From: Bifidobacterium breve
GTDB taxonomy: Bacteria; Bacteroidota; Bacteroidia; Cytophagales; UBA9547
Length of the DNA stretch: 6,648 nt
Direction: 5' to 3'
NCBI GenBank assembly: GCA_943325655.2
Contig: CALPQG020000150.1
Coordinates: 1 to 6,648 of the forward strand
The notes below the pieces were generated by a model, which worked only from the letters and a program-made list of their open reading frames with translations, was not told the DNA's origin and did not search any database. Within the stretch, counting starts at the first letter, position 1. Each line of letters starts with the position of its first letter. Positions 1 to 6,390 of this stretch are shown in pieces. The position numbers and the translations under genes were made by a program.

Positions 1-1
1 A

Positions 2-1336
2 TTATTTTTTTCCATAATAGAAATAATAGCCATACGATATCAAATGTCTCATCAAAGCCAACAATATTATTACAGTAATAACTGTGTATAATTGTGTAGA
101 AATTAAACTAATACTTAAAGTGGTAGCAAAAAAAGCTACAAAAGTATACGAATACATTTTGATGACATCTTTGCCATTGTTAAATTCTTTTAAGATCTTA
201 TTATCAATGTGGGTAACTACAAAACCAGTCCAAATGCCTAATATAATTACACCATAAATCCTGAAATTCATATATATTTCACCAAAATAGCCTGGTCTAT
301 GACCAGGAAATAATGGACTATAGATGCCTACCAAATGAGAACAATAAAGTCCAAAAGCCCAGTTCGCTCTAAACTCCGAATACTGTCTAGGTATAAATGT
401 CATAAAACCAGCCAGGTATGATTTTCCATTTAACCAACTATCTTTAAAGTAAGCTAGTAAAAAGGCAAAATCTCTAGTGTCAGAGAAATGATTTCCATAA
501 AGTATTTCTGTTAACGCATTTTCACTTTTACCTTGTCTAAAAGCTGCAATTAATAGTAAAAGAGTAAGAAAAGAAGCGAGAACTAAAATTATTTTATTAA
601 ATGAAACTTTTTCATTGTTTTTGATAAAATAAAAGAAAACCAAAATCATTAATGGTTCTATGATGGAGATTCTTGTTCCTAAAAAAATAGATAAGGTTAT
701 AACAATAAAAAAACTATAAGAGGAATTATTATCTTTTAGTTGAATCATCCTTAATCCAGTAAAAATTACCGTTAATGGATACAAATTTAATAATAAACTA
801 TATATAGGTCTAATGTCCTTGTTTCCTATAAAATAATTTCTGGGATTGAATAAATATCTTGTTCCTAATGTATGTGTGAGCATATAAAACAAGAAAAGTA
901 GGGATACAGCAATTAATATATTGGTGGCCGTTTTTGATTTAATATTTTTTTCAATAAATGTTTCAAATGTATGGATTGGACTTAAATTAAGCACAAATGA
1001 TTTTCCAAACTGAGCCAGCCAGCTTCCAACAATGATACTTACATATCCAGTACATGTAACTATAAAAGCCAAGTCCATGAACTTATCTGCAGCAAAAATA
1101 TTGGTGCCAAATGATACAAAGTTTTTTATCGATGAATTAAACGGATAGAGTAACAAAAATTGGATGAAAAAATTCCTAAACATAAACAAATGCCAATAGG
1201 ATACTTTTAAGCCTGTTCGTTTGTATTTCATGTACCATGTTACACAAAAATGAAAAATCAATGCAATGTCAATAATCAAAAATAGTTGATTACATCTTAT
1301 ATAACCATCTAGTAATTCTATTCTTTCTGAAAACAT
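2..1336 (-). CDS. Wzy-like O-antigen/capsule repeat-unit polymerase
   Basis: A 444-aa integral membrane protein, probably the polymerase that joins lipid-linked oligosaccharide repeat units on the periplasmic face of the inner membrane. Hydrophobic segments are visible near residues 17-35, 48-66, 88-108, 138-156, 176-198, 206-238 (probably two), 248-265, 360-376 and 393-430 (two), about 11 in all. A long hydrophilic loop at about 266-358 separates the last three, as is typical of Wzy proteins. Family-like signatures in that loop are SDTRDF (286-291), GFMTFIPR (310-317) and PGYFGEIYMNF (348-358). Wzy sequences diverge strongly, so the call rests on topology, these motifs and the neighbours: a chain-length regulator and a flippase start just across the divergent gap. 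The ATG start fits the putative upstream promoter; the TAA stop is at the left edge, so the gene is complete. A WaaL-type ligase is the main alternative, less likely given the loop motifs. Confidence 0.8.
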   Translation of the reverse strand: MFSERIELLDGYIRCNQLFLIIDIALIFHFCVTWYMKYKRTGLKVSYWHLFMFRNFFIQFLLLYPFNSSIKNFVSFGTNIFAADKFMDLAFIVTCTGYVSIIVGSWLAQFGKSFVLNLSPIHTFETFIEKNIKSKTATNILIAVSLLFLFYMLTHTLGTRYLFNPRNYFIGNKDIRPIYSLLLNLYPLTVIFTGLRMIQLKDNNSSYSFFIVITLSIFLGTRISIIEPLMILVFFYFIKNNEKVSFNKIILVLASFLTLLLLIAAFRQGKSENALTEILYGNHFSDTRDFAFLLAYFKDSWLNGKSYLAGFMTFIPRQYSEFRANWAFGLYCSHLVGIYSPLFPGHRPGYFGEIYMNFRIYGVIILGIWTGFVVTHIDNKILKEFNNGKDVIKMYSYTFVAFFATTLSISLISTQLYTVITVIILLALMRHLISYGYYFYYGKK

Positions 1337-1385
1337 AGACGTTAATAAAGAGTTTTCAATTCAATCATAATACTATTTTAGTTGA

Positions 1386-1393
1386 CAAAGTTA
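1386..1393 (-). promoter_or_regulatory. Putative -7 box for the wzy-like gene
   Basis: Read on the minus strand this is TAACTTTG, a full match to the Bacteroidota -7 consensus TAnnTTTG. It would place the transcript start about 40-45 bases before the ATG. I see no TTTG at the expected -33 position, so the assignment rests on the -7 box and location. The box lies inside an imperfect dyad (1382-1397, TTGA outer arms, 12 of 16 positions symmetric) that could be an operator. Confidence 0.4.
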
Positions 1394-1424
1394 TCAAAAT
1401 ATTTTTTATTGCGTTAAGTTTTAA

Positions 1425-1432
1425 TAGATTTG
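1425..1432 (+). promoter_or_regulatory. Putative -7 box for the wzz-wzx-like pair
   Basis: TAGATTTG is a full match to the Bacteroidota TAnnTTTG -7 consensus and lies 27 bases before the ATG of the chain-length regulator gene, giving a leader of roughly 20 bases. The expected -33 area (about 1398-1407) is T-rich but lacks a clear TTTG. It sits 31 bp from the opposing -7 box, so the two upstream elements would overlap. Confidence 0.45.
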
Positions 1433-1459
1433 TTGTCTAAACATTACCACAATTAATAA

Positions 1460-2311
1460 ATGGAAAATAATAACGAAATAAGAGAGGTTAATTTAATGTC
1501 AACTCTTATTGATGCTGTAATAATCGCAAAATCCAAATCGAAAATTATTTTTATTGTTTTTGGAGTTGTATTTGGATTAGGTTTTACATATTTATTTTTA
1601 AAATCACCAGTTTATAAAACAGAGATGATTGTTTCCTCTTCAGAGGTTACAAGTGAAAGACTTGCAATTATTATTGAGCCATTAGAAAAATTGGTGGAGG
1701 AAAAAAACTACACAGAATTGTCAAAATTTTTAAGAATTGATTCTATAACTGCAGCAAAAATCAAAACGATTGAGGCTAAAGAAATTAAGGATGAAACGAA
1801 AATGAATCAAAGTTCCAGCTATAGTAGTGAGGATTTGAGACAACAAAACTGTTTGGTTTCCATACAAGTAAAAAGCAATCCATTACTTTTTGATACCATA
1901 CAATTAGGGATATTACATTATTTGCGTAACAATGATTTTGTTAAAAGAAAATCTGTATTGGATATGAATAATCTGATGCGAATGAAGGCAAGAATTAACC
2001 GTGAAATTAGAGATTTAGATACCCTAAAACGCACGATTGCTACTCAAAAAGGTGGTTATATGTATATGGATCCTAGTTCGATAAACAATACCATTGCCGA
2101 ACTTTACCAATCAGAGTTAAATATTGATATGCAAATGAAGTTGGAAGATGATGGTATTAACATTATCAGAGATTTTGTAAGGTTCAAACAGCCTGTTGCA
2201 CCAAAAGCTAATATTATATTGATAATTTGCTTCTTGGTATCTATTGTTATCTCTTTTGTATGGATATCTTTTGATGTATCTTATCATGAAAAAATTGCTG
2301 ACTCAAAATAA
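1460..2311 (+). CDS. Wzz-like polysaccharide chain-length determinant (PCP family)
   Basis: A 283-aa inner-membrane protein with the two-helix layout of polysaccharide co-polymerases. It has a short cytoplasmic N-terminus, TM1 at about 29-47, a periplasmic domain of about 200 residues with a charged, probably coiled-coil stretch near 165-195, a proline pair before TM2 (KQPVAPKA, 243-250), TM2 at about 252-271, and a short C-terminal tail. The proline-containing segment just before TM2 is a hallmark of Wzz proteins. There is no Walker motif and no Tyr-rich tail, so no fused BY-kinase. Its role would be to set how many repeat units the Wzy polymerase adds. The product is rather short for the family and the periplasmic sequence is divergent. 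It is followed after 14 bp by the flippase gene, so the two are probably one transcript. A second in-frame ATG exists at codon 13; the first is preferred for its fit to the upstream -7 box. Confidence 0.75.
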   Translation: MENNNEIREVNLMSTLIDAVIIAKSKSKIIFIVFGVVFGLGFTYLFLKSPVYKTEMIVSSSEVTSERLAIIIEPLEKLVEEKNYTELSKFLRIDSITAAKIKTIEAKEIKDETKMNQSSSYSSEDLRQQNCLVSIQVKSNPLLFDTIQLGILHYLRNNDFVKRKSVLDMNNLMRMKARINREIRDLDTLKRTIATQKGGYMYMDPSSINNTIAELYQSELNIDMQMKLEDDGINIIRDFVRFKQPVAPKANIILIICFLVSIVISFVWISFDVSYHEKIADSK

Positions 2312-2325
2312 TTTTTATTATAGCT

Positions 2326-3597
2326 ATGGCCACTTATAAAAAAGCGATAAGTGGTTTTGGATTGAGATTTTTAGGGCTTTTAAGTTCTTATCTTTTTACT
2401 TACCTGGTTACTATAAACTATGGAGTTGAAAACTGGGGGAACTTTACATTTACACTTACCATTACTTCTTTTTTGGTATTATTTGTTAAGTTTGGATTTG
2501 ATTTAACGCTGTTAAAATTTTCAACCAAATTTATTGCTACAGATAATAAAAGCGCTATCTGGAGTTTTTATTTGAAGTTTACTAAACCTCTTTTTCTTAT
2601 TGGAGTATTACTAAGCTTAGGTTTGTTTTTTGGTAGTGATGTGATTGCAAATTACATCATGAACAAACCAAATGTTGAACCATTTCTTCGCATAGGGTCA
2701 TTTGCAATTATTCCGCTCGCTTTCGCTATCATTAACGCAGAAGGAATCAGGAGTTTTGAAAAATCAAATATCTATATTTTTATACAATTTGTCGGGCTAT
2801 ATTTCTTTGCCTGTTTGTTTTTCCTTTTTGGTACTTATATATTAAAATCATCCTGTGATCAAATGGTCATTATTGCTTTTTCTTTAAGTTGTCTGGTGAT
2901 TTTTGGAATTAGTCTTTTTTTCTTGTACAGGCTTTCATACACCCAAAATGCTATTGAATTGACCAATGAGATTCCTAGCTACAAAGATATTCTTAAAGTA
3001 ACGTTTCCCTTTTTTAATACCAACTTGCTCATTGTGTTGATAGATTGGACGGATATATTTTTACTTGGAATTTTTGTTTCGGCTCATGAATTCGGAGAAT
3101 ATCACCTTACCTATAAAATCTCTAACCTAATGCTTTTACCTATTATGGTAACAGCAACAATCATGGGACCAAAGGTTGCTTCTTTTTTTGAATTGAAAGA
3201 AAAAATAAAGTTACAAAACGAAGTTAAAACAAGTGTAAAGATGACTTTGATTTTAGGAGCTTTAACATATATTGGATTAATAGTGGGTTGGCCTATAATT
3301 AATTATGTGTTTGATAATCAGGTTTCAGATATGTTTTGGATATTTGTAATTCTAATTTCTGGACAGTTTTTAACAAGTGTTTTAGGACCCAATGATACTT
3401 TTCTGCAACTTACCGGAAATGAGAAAACGTTTCAAAAAATCATGATTTATGCAGCTGCATTTAACATCATTTTTAATATTATTTTTATCCCTATTTGGGG
3501 CATTTGGGCAGCTTGTATGGTGAACCTGTCTACCAAATTGATCTGGAATCTGTATGGGTATTATGTTTTCAGAAAGCGTGTTATTTTATCTGACTAA
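2326..3597 (+). CDS. Wzx-like polysaccharide flippase (MOP/PST superfamily)
   Basis: A 423-aa multi-pass membrane protein that probably flips undecaprenyl-linked repeat units across the inner membrane. The N-terminus (GFGLRFLGLLSSYLFTY, 10-26, then YGVENWGNFTF at 32-42) is typical of the polysaccharide-synthesis flippase family, where the early helix is followed by a 'G-x-x-x-(Y/W)-G' loop. About 12 hydrophobic segments follow. The C-terminal half carries DWTDIFLLG (240-248), YKISN (263-267) and LQLTGNEK (360-367), the usual signatures around helices 7 and 10-11. Length is normal for the family. It lies 14 bp after the chain-length regulator gene and ends 3 bp before the stop of a convergent gene. 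The first codons form a perfect inverted repeat (separate entry). A MATE drug exporter is less likely given the motifs and neighbours. Confidence 0.87.
   Translation: MATYKKAISGFGLRFLGLLSSYLFTYLVTINYGVENWGNFTFTLTITSFLVLFVKFGFDLTLLKFSTKFIATDNKSAIWSFYLKFTKPLFLIGVLLSLGLFFGSDVIANYIMNKPNVEPFLRIGSFAIIPLAFAIINAEGIRSFEKSNIYIFIQFVGLYFFACLFFLFGTYILKSSCDQMVIIAFSLSCLVIFGISLFFLYRLSYTQNAIELTNEIPSYKDILKVTFPFFNTNLLIVLIDWTDIFLLGIFVSAHEFGEYHLTYKISNLMLLPIMVTATIMGPKVASFFELKEKIKLQNEVKTSVKMTLILGALTYIGLIVGWPIINYVFDNQVSDMFWIFVILISGQFLTSVLGPNDTFLQLTGNEKTFQKIMIYAAAFNIIFNIIFIPIWGIWAACMVNLSTKLIWNLYGYYVFRKRVILSD
2330..2354 (+). repeat. Inverted repeat/hairpin at the wzx-like translation start
   Basis: CCACTTAT (2330-2337) and ATAAGTGG (2347-2354) form a perfect 8-bp stem around a 9-base A-rich loop. 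Two possible G-U pairs (2329/2355 and 2328/2356) would extend it to the G of the start codon. In mRNA this hairpin would occupy codons 2-10, inside the initiating ribosome's footprint, so it could lower flippase translation. As DNA it also resembles a small operator. The structure is seen directly; any function is inference. Confidence 0.5.
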
Positions 3598-3600
3598 AAA

Positions 3601-4245
3601 CTAGCTGTTTTCACAATCTTCTAATTTCCCATCGCTATTTTGATAAATTAATTTATAAGCCATTGTATTTGTTGATGGGTACAATTCTTCGTTGTTTTCC
3701 TTATAATTTTTTACCTCTTCGAAACTAAATCCATAGCGGAGCTTTTGAATAATCGTTTGGTTTTCTGTATCATACAAAACAATGAAATACATGTCCTGAG
3801 GAGGAAACAATTCGTGAATGGAAGCAATAAGCAAAGCAATGTTTTGGATGGCTTCACTGGCGTCTAAACTTTTTGTAGCATGGTGAACCGCTTTGTTGCG
3901 AAGGTCTTTAAGGGTTCTCAAATGCGCGATGACTTGTTTGTGGAGTAATCCGGATTGCAATGCCTTGTCCAACAACACCGAGAGTTTGATTTTGGTAATC
4001 GTTTTGTATTCTTTGTATAGCTTAATCCTCAATGCTTTTTCAAAAATCATCACCGATTGTAATTGCGCCAACTCAAAAAGACTGTATTTGAAATAACACA
4101 CTTCCAGTAAATCATTGAGCTTGGCGATTTCAGTAACCATCTCTAAAGGGAGAAATAGTGAATCGTACACGAGCGTACTCACCTGTTTTTGATAGGCGTC
4201 AAAAGTTGGGAAAAGCAATAATACGTTTGGATCTGGCTGTAGCAT
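3601..4245 (-). CDS. HEPN-like helical protein with RNKAVH motif
   Basis: A 214-aa soluble protein from the ATG at 4245; the open frame extends to a TTG at 4254, but the ATG is the likelier start. Residues about 56-145 form amphipathic helices resembling DUF4145/HEPN domains: an ELAQLQSVMIFEKALR helix (59-74), then LLDKALQSGLL (91-101), then TLKDLRNKAVHHA (111-123). R116-N117-x3-H121 matches the RX4-6H motif that HEPN ribonucleases use for catalysis, including the Asn commonly found after the Arg. The C-terminal part (151-214, YFIVLYDTENQTIIQKLRYGF) looks like a small beta-rich domain that I do not recognise. Base composition appears less AT-rich than the polysaccharide genes beside it. No MNT nucleotidyltransferase or obvious antitoxin is adjacent; the only divergent neighbour is a DinB-like protein. 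RNase activity is a possibility from the motif, not established; many DUF4145-like proteins have no known function. Confidence 0.6.
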   Translation of the reverse strand: MLQPDPNVLLLFPTFDAYQKQVSTLVYDSLFLPLEMVTEIAKLNDLLEVCYFKYSLFELAQLQSVMIFEKALRIKLYKEYKTITKIKLSVLLDKALQSGLLHKQVIAHLRTLKDLRNKAVHHATKSLDASEAIQNIALLIASIHELFPPQDMYFIVLYDTENQTIIQKLRYGFSFEEVKNYKENNEELYPSTNTMAYKLIYQNSDGKLEDCENS

Positions 4246-4286
4246 GAACAGCAAAATTCAACAAATACACTTACAATAACAAATGT

Positions 4287-4314
4287 CAAAATTTAAGGGA
4301 ATAATATTGTTCAA
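4287..4314 (-). promoter_or_regulatory. Weak candidate promoter for the HEPN-like gene
   Basis: On the minus strand, TTG (4314-4312) is followed after 17 bases by AAATTTTG (4294-4287), a 7-of-8 match to TAnnTTTG. This would start transcription about 35 bases before the ATG at 4245. Other 7-of-8 matches lie nearby on the same strand, so the exact box is uncertain. Confidence 0.28.
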
Positions 4315-4335
4315 TCGCAAAACTTTATACATTTG
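4307..4335 (+). promoter_or_regulatory. Promoter for the DUF1569 gene (TTG-N18-TACATTTG)
   Basis: TTG at 4307-4309, an 18-base spacer and TACATTTG at 4328-4335 match both elements of the Bacteroidota housekeeping promoter (-33 TTTG/TTG and -7 TAnnTTTG). This is the only site in the window where I see both boxes at near-normal spacing. It would give a leader of about 65 bases containing a 10-bp palindrome GAAAATTTTC (4365-4374). It overlaps the weaker promoter candidate on the other strand. Confidence 0.55.
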
Positions 4336-4407
4336 TAATTCACAATCAATTCGTTTGAGAAAGTGAAAATTTTCCTGATTATTTTTCGTTTACCACTATA
4401 GAATCTT

Positions 4408-4872
4408 ATGATGATGGCGTTACCAAATGTGTTTTTGAAAGACACTACTGACCAAATTGTTGAAAGGTTAGCACATTTACAGCATGACACAAAACCACTT
4501 TGGGGTAAAATGAATGCACCGCAATTATTGGCTCATTTGAACGTGACGTATGATTTGGCTTATGAAAGAATTCCCTTAAAAAACAATTTCATAATGTCAT
4601 GGATGCTAAAAACATTTGTCAAAAAATTTGTGGTCAATGAAGTGCCCTACAAACATAATTTACGAACGTCTCCAGTATTTCTTGTTGCTGACGAAAGGGA
4701 TTTTGAGAAAGAAAAGCAGGTTTTTATAGAGAATATCATGGCAACACAAGAAAAAGGCTATGGTTTTTTTGATGGTAAAACAAGTGTTTCATTCGGACCA
4801 CTATCAGGAACAGAATGGAATAACATGTTTTACAAACACATTGACCATCATTTTATGCAATTCGGAATATAA
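4408..4872 (+). CDS. DUF1569 / DinB-like four-helix protein
   Basis: A 154-aa soluble protein of the DUF1569 family, which has the DinB/YfiT-like four-helix metal-binding fold. Diagnostic parts are the WGKMNAPQLLAHL segment (32-44, usually 'W-G-K-M-(N/T)-x-x-Q-M-L-A-H') and the C-terminal FGPLSGTEWNNMFYKHIDHH block (129-148) followed by MQFGI. H43 in helix 2 with H144 and H148 (HxxxH, helix 4) are the expected metal ligands. The reaction is unknown; relatives include metal-dependent thiol transferases and many uncharacterised DNA-damage-associated proteins. Three consecutive in-frame ATG-type starts (4408, 4411, 4414) leave the N-terminus uncertain by up to two residues. The gene has its own likely promoter and is followed after 56 bp by the small-protein gene. 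Confidence 0.75.
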   Translation: MMMALPNVFLKDTTDQIVERLAHLQHDTKPLWGKMNAPQLLAHLNVTYDLAYERIPLKNNFIMSWMLKTFVKKFVVNEVPYKHNLRTSPVFLVADERDFEKEKQVFIENIMATQEKGYGFFDGKTSVSFGPLSGTEWNNMFYKHIDHHFMQFGI

Positions 4873-4928
4873 TATAGGGTGATGTATTTCTCCTGACAAT
4901 GAATTTTTAGCCTTAAATATAAATACTA

Positions 4929-5114
4929 ATGGGACGCAAGAAAAAATCAAGTACCGGAAAACCAAAAGTAAATCCTGCATTGGAGGGTTTTGATATTTCC
5001 ATCAATACTTTTGGGGAAATAAATACCAACTACGATTTGGACAAGCTCAATGAGTTTTTAAACAACAACGTAGACGATAAAAAACTTCGTGACCGTAACG
5101 AAGACGAAAAATAA
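4929..5114 (+). CDS. Small charged 61-aa protein of unknown function
   Basis: A 61-residue protein with three parts: a basic N-terminus (GRKKKSSTGKPK, 2-13), a central hydrophobic/polar segment (LEGFDISINTFGEINTNYDLDK, 18-39), and an acidic-basic C-terminus (VDDKKLRDRNEDEK, 48-61). The pattern 'LEGFDI-x-I-N-x-F-G-E-I-x-x-N-x-D-x-D-K-x-N-x-F-L-N' reminds me of short hypothetical proteins found widely in flavobacteria, often beside thioredoxin-like genes; this is recollection, not a search. There are no membrane segments and no signal peptide. The stop codon lies 24 bp before the ATG of the rhodanese-thioredoxin gene, so co-transcription and possibly translational coupling are likely. The lysine-rich N-terminus could bind nucleic acid or ribosomes, but nothing in the sequence proves this. 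Confidence 0.7.
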   Translation: MGRKKKSSTGKPKVNPALEGFDISINTFGEINTNYDLDKLNEFLNNNVDDKKLRDRNEDEK

Positions 5115-5138
5115 TTGACATACTTTAAAGATAATCTT

Positions 5139-5861
5139 ATGAACAAACTTATATCCATATTCATGTTGTTTTCGGTGTTGATGATTGTATCATGCAAACA
5201 AAATGACAAATCTGCGAAAACAATCAATGAAACCATTTCTCCTGATGCTTTTGAAAAGCTGTTAAAAACAGAGGTACAATTGATTGATGTTCGCACTCCC
5301 GAAGAGTTTGCTCAGGGACATTTGTTTAAAGCCATCAATATAGATATCAATGGCAATTCCTGGAAGGAGGATATTGGTAAACTAGACAAGGGGAAAACTA
5401 CTTTGGTTTATTGTAAGTCGGGGGGAAGAAGTGCAAATGCTGCAAATGACTTGGCCGAATTGGGCTTTAAAACGGTTTATAATCTTGATGGTGGGATTAT
5501 AAAGTGGATGGCCGCTAACAAATCTGTGGAATACACCGAGATTATGAACACCAATAAAGGCATGAGTCTGGCGGATTTTAACTTGTTGGTACAAAATGAA
5601 AAATATGTGCTGGTCGATTTTCATGCAAAATGGTGCGGACCTTGTAAAAAGTTGTCTCCTATTTTAGAGAAAATTGCAAAGGAAAGAATAAAAGACCTTG
5701 TACTTGAAAAAGTAGATGCCGATGAAAACCAAAATTTACTGGTAGAAAAAGGGATAGATGGTATTCCTTATTTAGAATTGTACAAAAACGGAAAATTGGT
5801 TTGGAAACACCAAGGCTTTATGGAAGAAAAACAATTGCGTGAAGAAAGTGGTTTGAAATAA
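5139..5861 (+). CDS. Lipoprotein with fused rhodanese and thioredoxin domains
   Basis: A 240-aa protein from the ATG at 5139. The frame is open from a TTG at 5115, but the ATG gives a clean lipoprotein signal: M-N-K, hydrophobic 4-17, lipobox IVSC with C19. Residues about 30-125 are a rhodanese domain: LIDVRTPEEFAQGH (48-61), active-site loop CKSGGRS (92-98) with C92 as the persulfide cysteine, and NLDGGIIKW (115-123). Residues about 140-236 are a thioredoxin domain: LVDFHAKWCGPCK (158-170) with redox pair C166/C169, and the cis-proline at GIP (208-210). It would sit lipid-anchored on the periplasmic side of a membrane and could pass sulfane sulfur from C92 to the thioredoxin pair, or act as a general thiol reductase. 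The +2 to +5 residues KQND are only weakly like the Bacteroidota surface-export signal, so inner versus outer leaflet location is undecided. It is the middle gene of an apparent three-gene operon. Confidence 0.88.
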   Translation: MNKLISIFMLFSVLMIVSCKQNDKSAKTINETISPDAFEKLLKTEVQLIDVRTPEEFAQGHLFKAINIDINGNSWKEDIGKLDKGKTTLVYCKSGGRSANAANDLAELGFKTVYNLDGGIIKWMAANKSVEYTEIMNTNKGMSLADFNLLVQNEKYVLVDFHAKWCGPCKKLSPILEKIAKERIKDLVLEKVDADENQNLLVEKGIDGIPYLELYKNGKLVWKHQGFMEEKQLREESGLK

Positions 5862-5905
5862 TGCTACCTTTCAATCCTCATTGCCAACCAATTTAATCCG
5901 ATACC

Positions 5906-6355
5906 ATGCAAAGATTCCTTCTACTTCTATTGACAGTGTTTTTAAGTTCGTGTTATTCTTATAAAGACATTGAATACAAATCGTTTGAAGGTGTAAATGT
6001 TGAAAAAATTGAAGGCGACGATTTACATATTGGCATTGCTGTAAAGGTATTTAACCCAAACAATTATGCCATAAAAATCAAAGAAGCTGATTTTATAGCC
6101 AGCTTTAATGGCAAAGATTTAGGGCCGATTAAACTGATGAGTGACTTGCATCTTCAAGCCAATCAGGAATCTACCCAAAAAATAATTTGTAAAGTATCGA
6201 GCAGTAAAATTTTATCCATGTTGCCGATGGCATTTTTAACAGGAAATTCTAAATTAAGTTTGAATGGGAATTTGAAAGTAAAAGTATTTTTGTTTTCCAA
6301 AAACATTCCTGTGAATATTGCGGAGAATATTAACCTGAATGATTTGTCGCTTTAA
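5906..6355 (+). CDS. LEA14-like (WHy domain) small lipoprotein
   Basis: A 149-aa protein with a short lipoprotein signal: M-Q-R, hydrophobic 4-13, lipobox LSSC with C16. The mature part is a single beta-rich domain of the LEA type 2 / WHy (water stress and hypersensitive response) fold. The signature is LHIGIAVKVFNPNNYAIKIK (40-59), the 'v-x-v-x-N-P-N-x-y-x-I-x-I' pattern of the family, followed by ADFIASFNGKDLG (61-73) and LSLNGNLKVKVFLFSKNIPV (117-136). In bacteria these proteins are usually envelope-anchored and linked to stress or lipid/hydrophobic-ligand contact, but the molecular role is not settled. It starts 44 bp after the rhodanese-thioredoxin gene with no separate promoter that I can see, so it is probably the last gene of that operon. 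The stop is about 35 bp before the palindromic repeat. Confidence 0.78.
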   Translation: MQRFLLLLLTVFLSSCYSYKDIEYKSFEGVNVEKIEGDDLHIGIAVKVFNPNNYAIKIKEADFIASFNGKDLGPIKLMSDLHLQANQESTQKIICKVSSSKILSMLPMAFLTGNSKLSLNGNLKVKVFLFSKNIPVNIAENINLNDLSL

Positions 6356-6390
6356 GAATTTAAGGTTTATAAGGAAAAGTAATATATTGA

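Noticed and set aside
3893..4096. 67-aa plus-strand open frame inside the HEPN-like gene
   Set aside because: It lies wholly antisense to a well-supported gene, has no recognisable motif or promoter, and its composition follows the opposite frame.
4246..4254. TTG start extending the HEPN-like protein by three residues
   Set aside because: An ATG lies only three codons downstream and nothing favours the rarer start.
4873..4928. Possible terminator or promoter between the DUF1569 and 61-aa genes
   Set aside because: There is no exact TAnnTTTG box and only a 3-bp AGG/CCT pairing, too weak to call either feature.
5115..5138. TTG start giving an 8-residue longer rhodanese-thioredoxin protein
   Set aside because: It would put charged residues before the signal peptide and directly abut the previous stop; the ATG at 5139 gives a standard lipoprotein signal.
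5030..5296. 88-aa minus-strand open frame across the 61-aa and rhodanese-thioredoxin genes
   Set aside because: It is a serine/leucine-rich shadow of two convincing plus-strand genes and has no promoter or motif.
5382..5624. 80-aa minus-strand open frame within the rhodanese-thioredoxin gene
   Set aside because: It is antisense to a conserved two-domain coding region, which explains the sequence fully.
5862..5905. TACCTTTC as a -7 box for the LEA14-like gene
   Set aside because: It misses the final G, and no TTG/TTTG sits at a workable upstream distance; co-transcription from the preceding gene is simpler.
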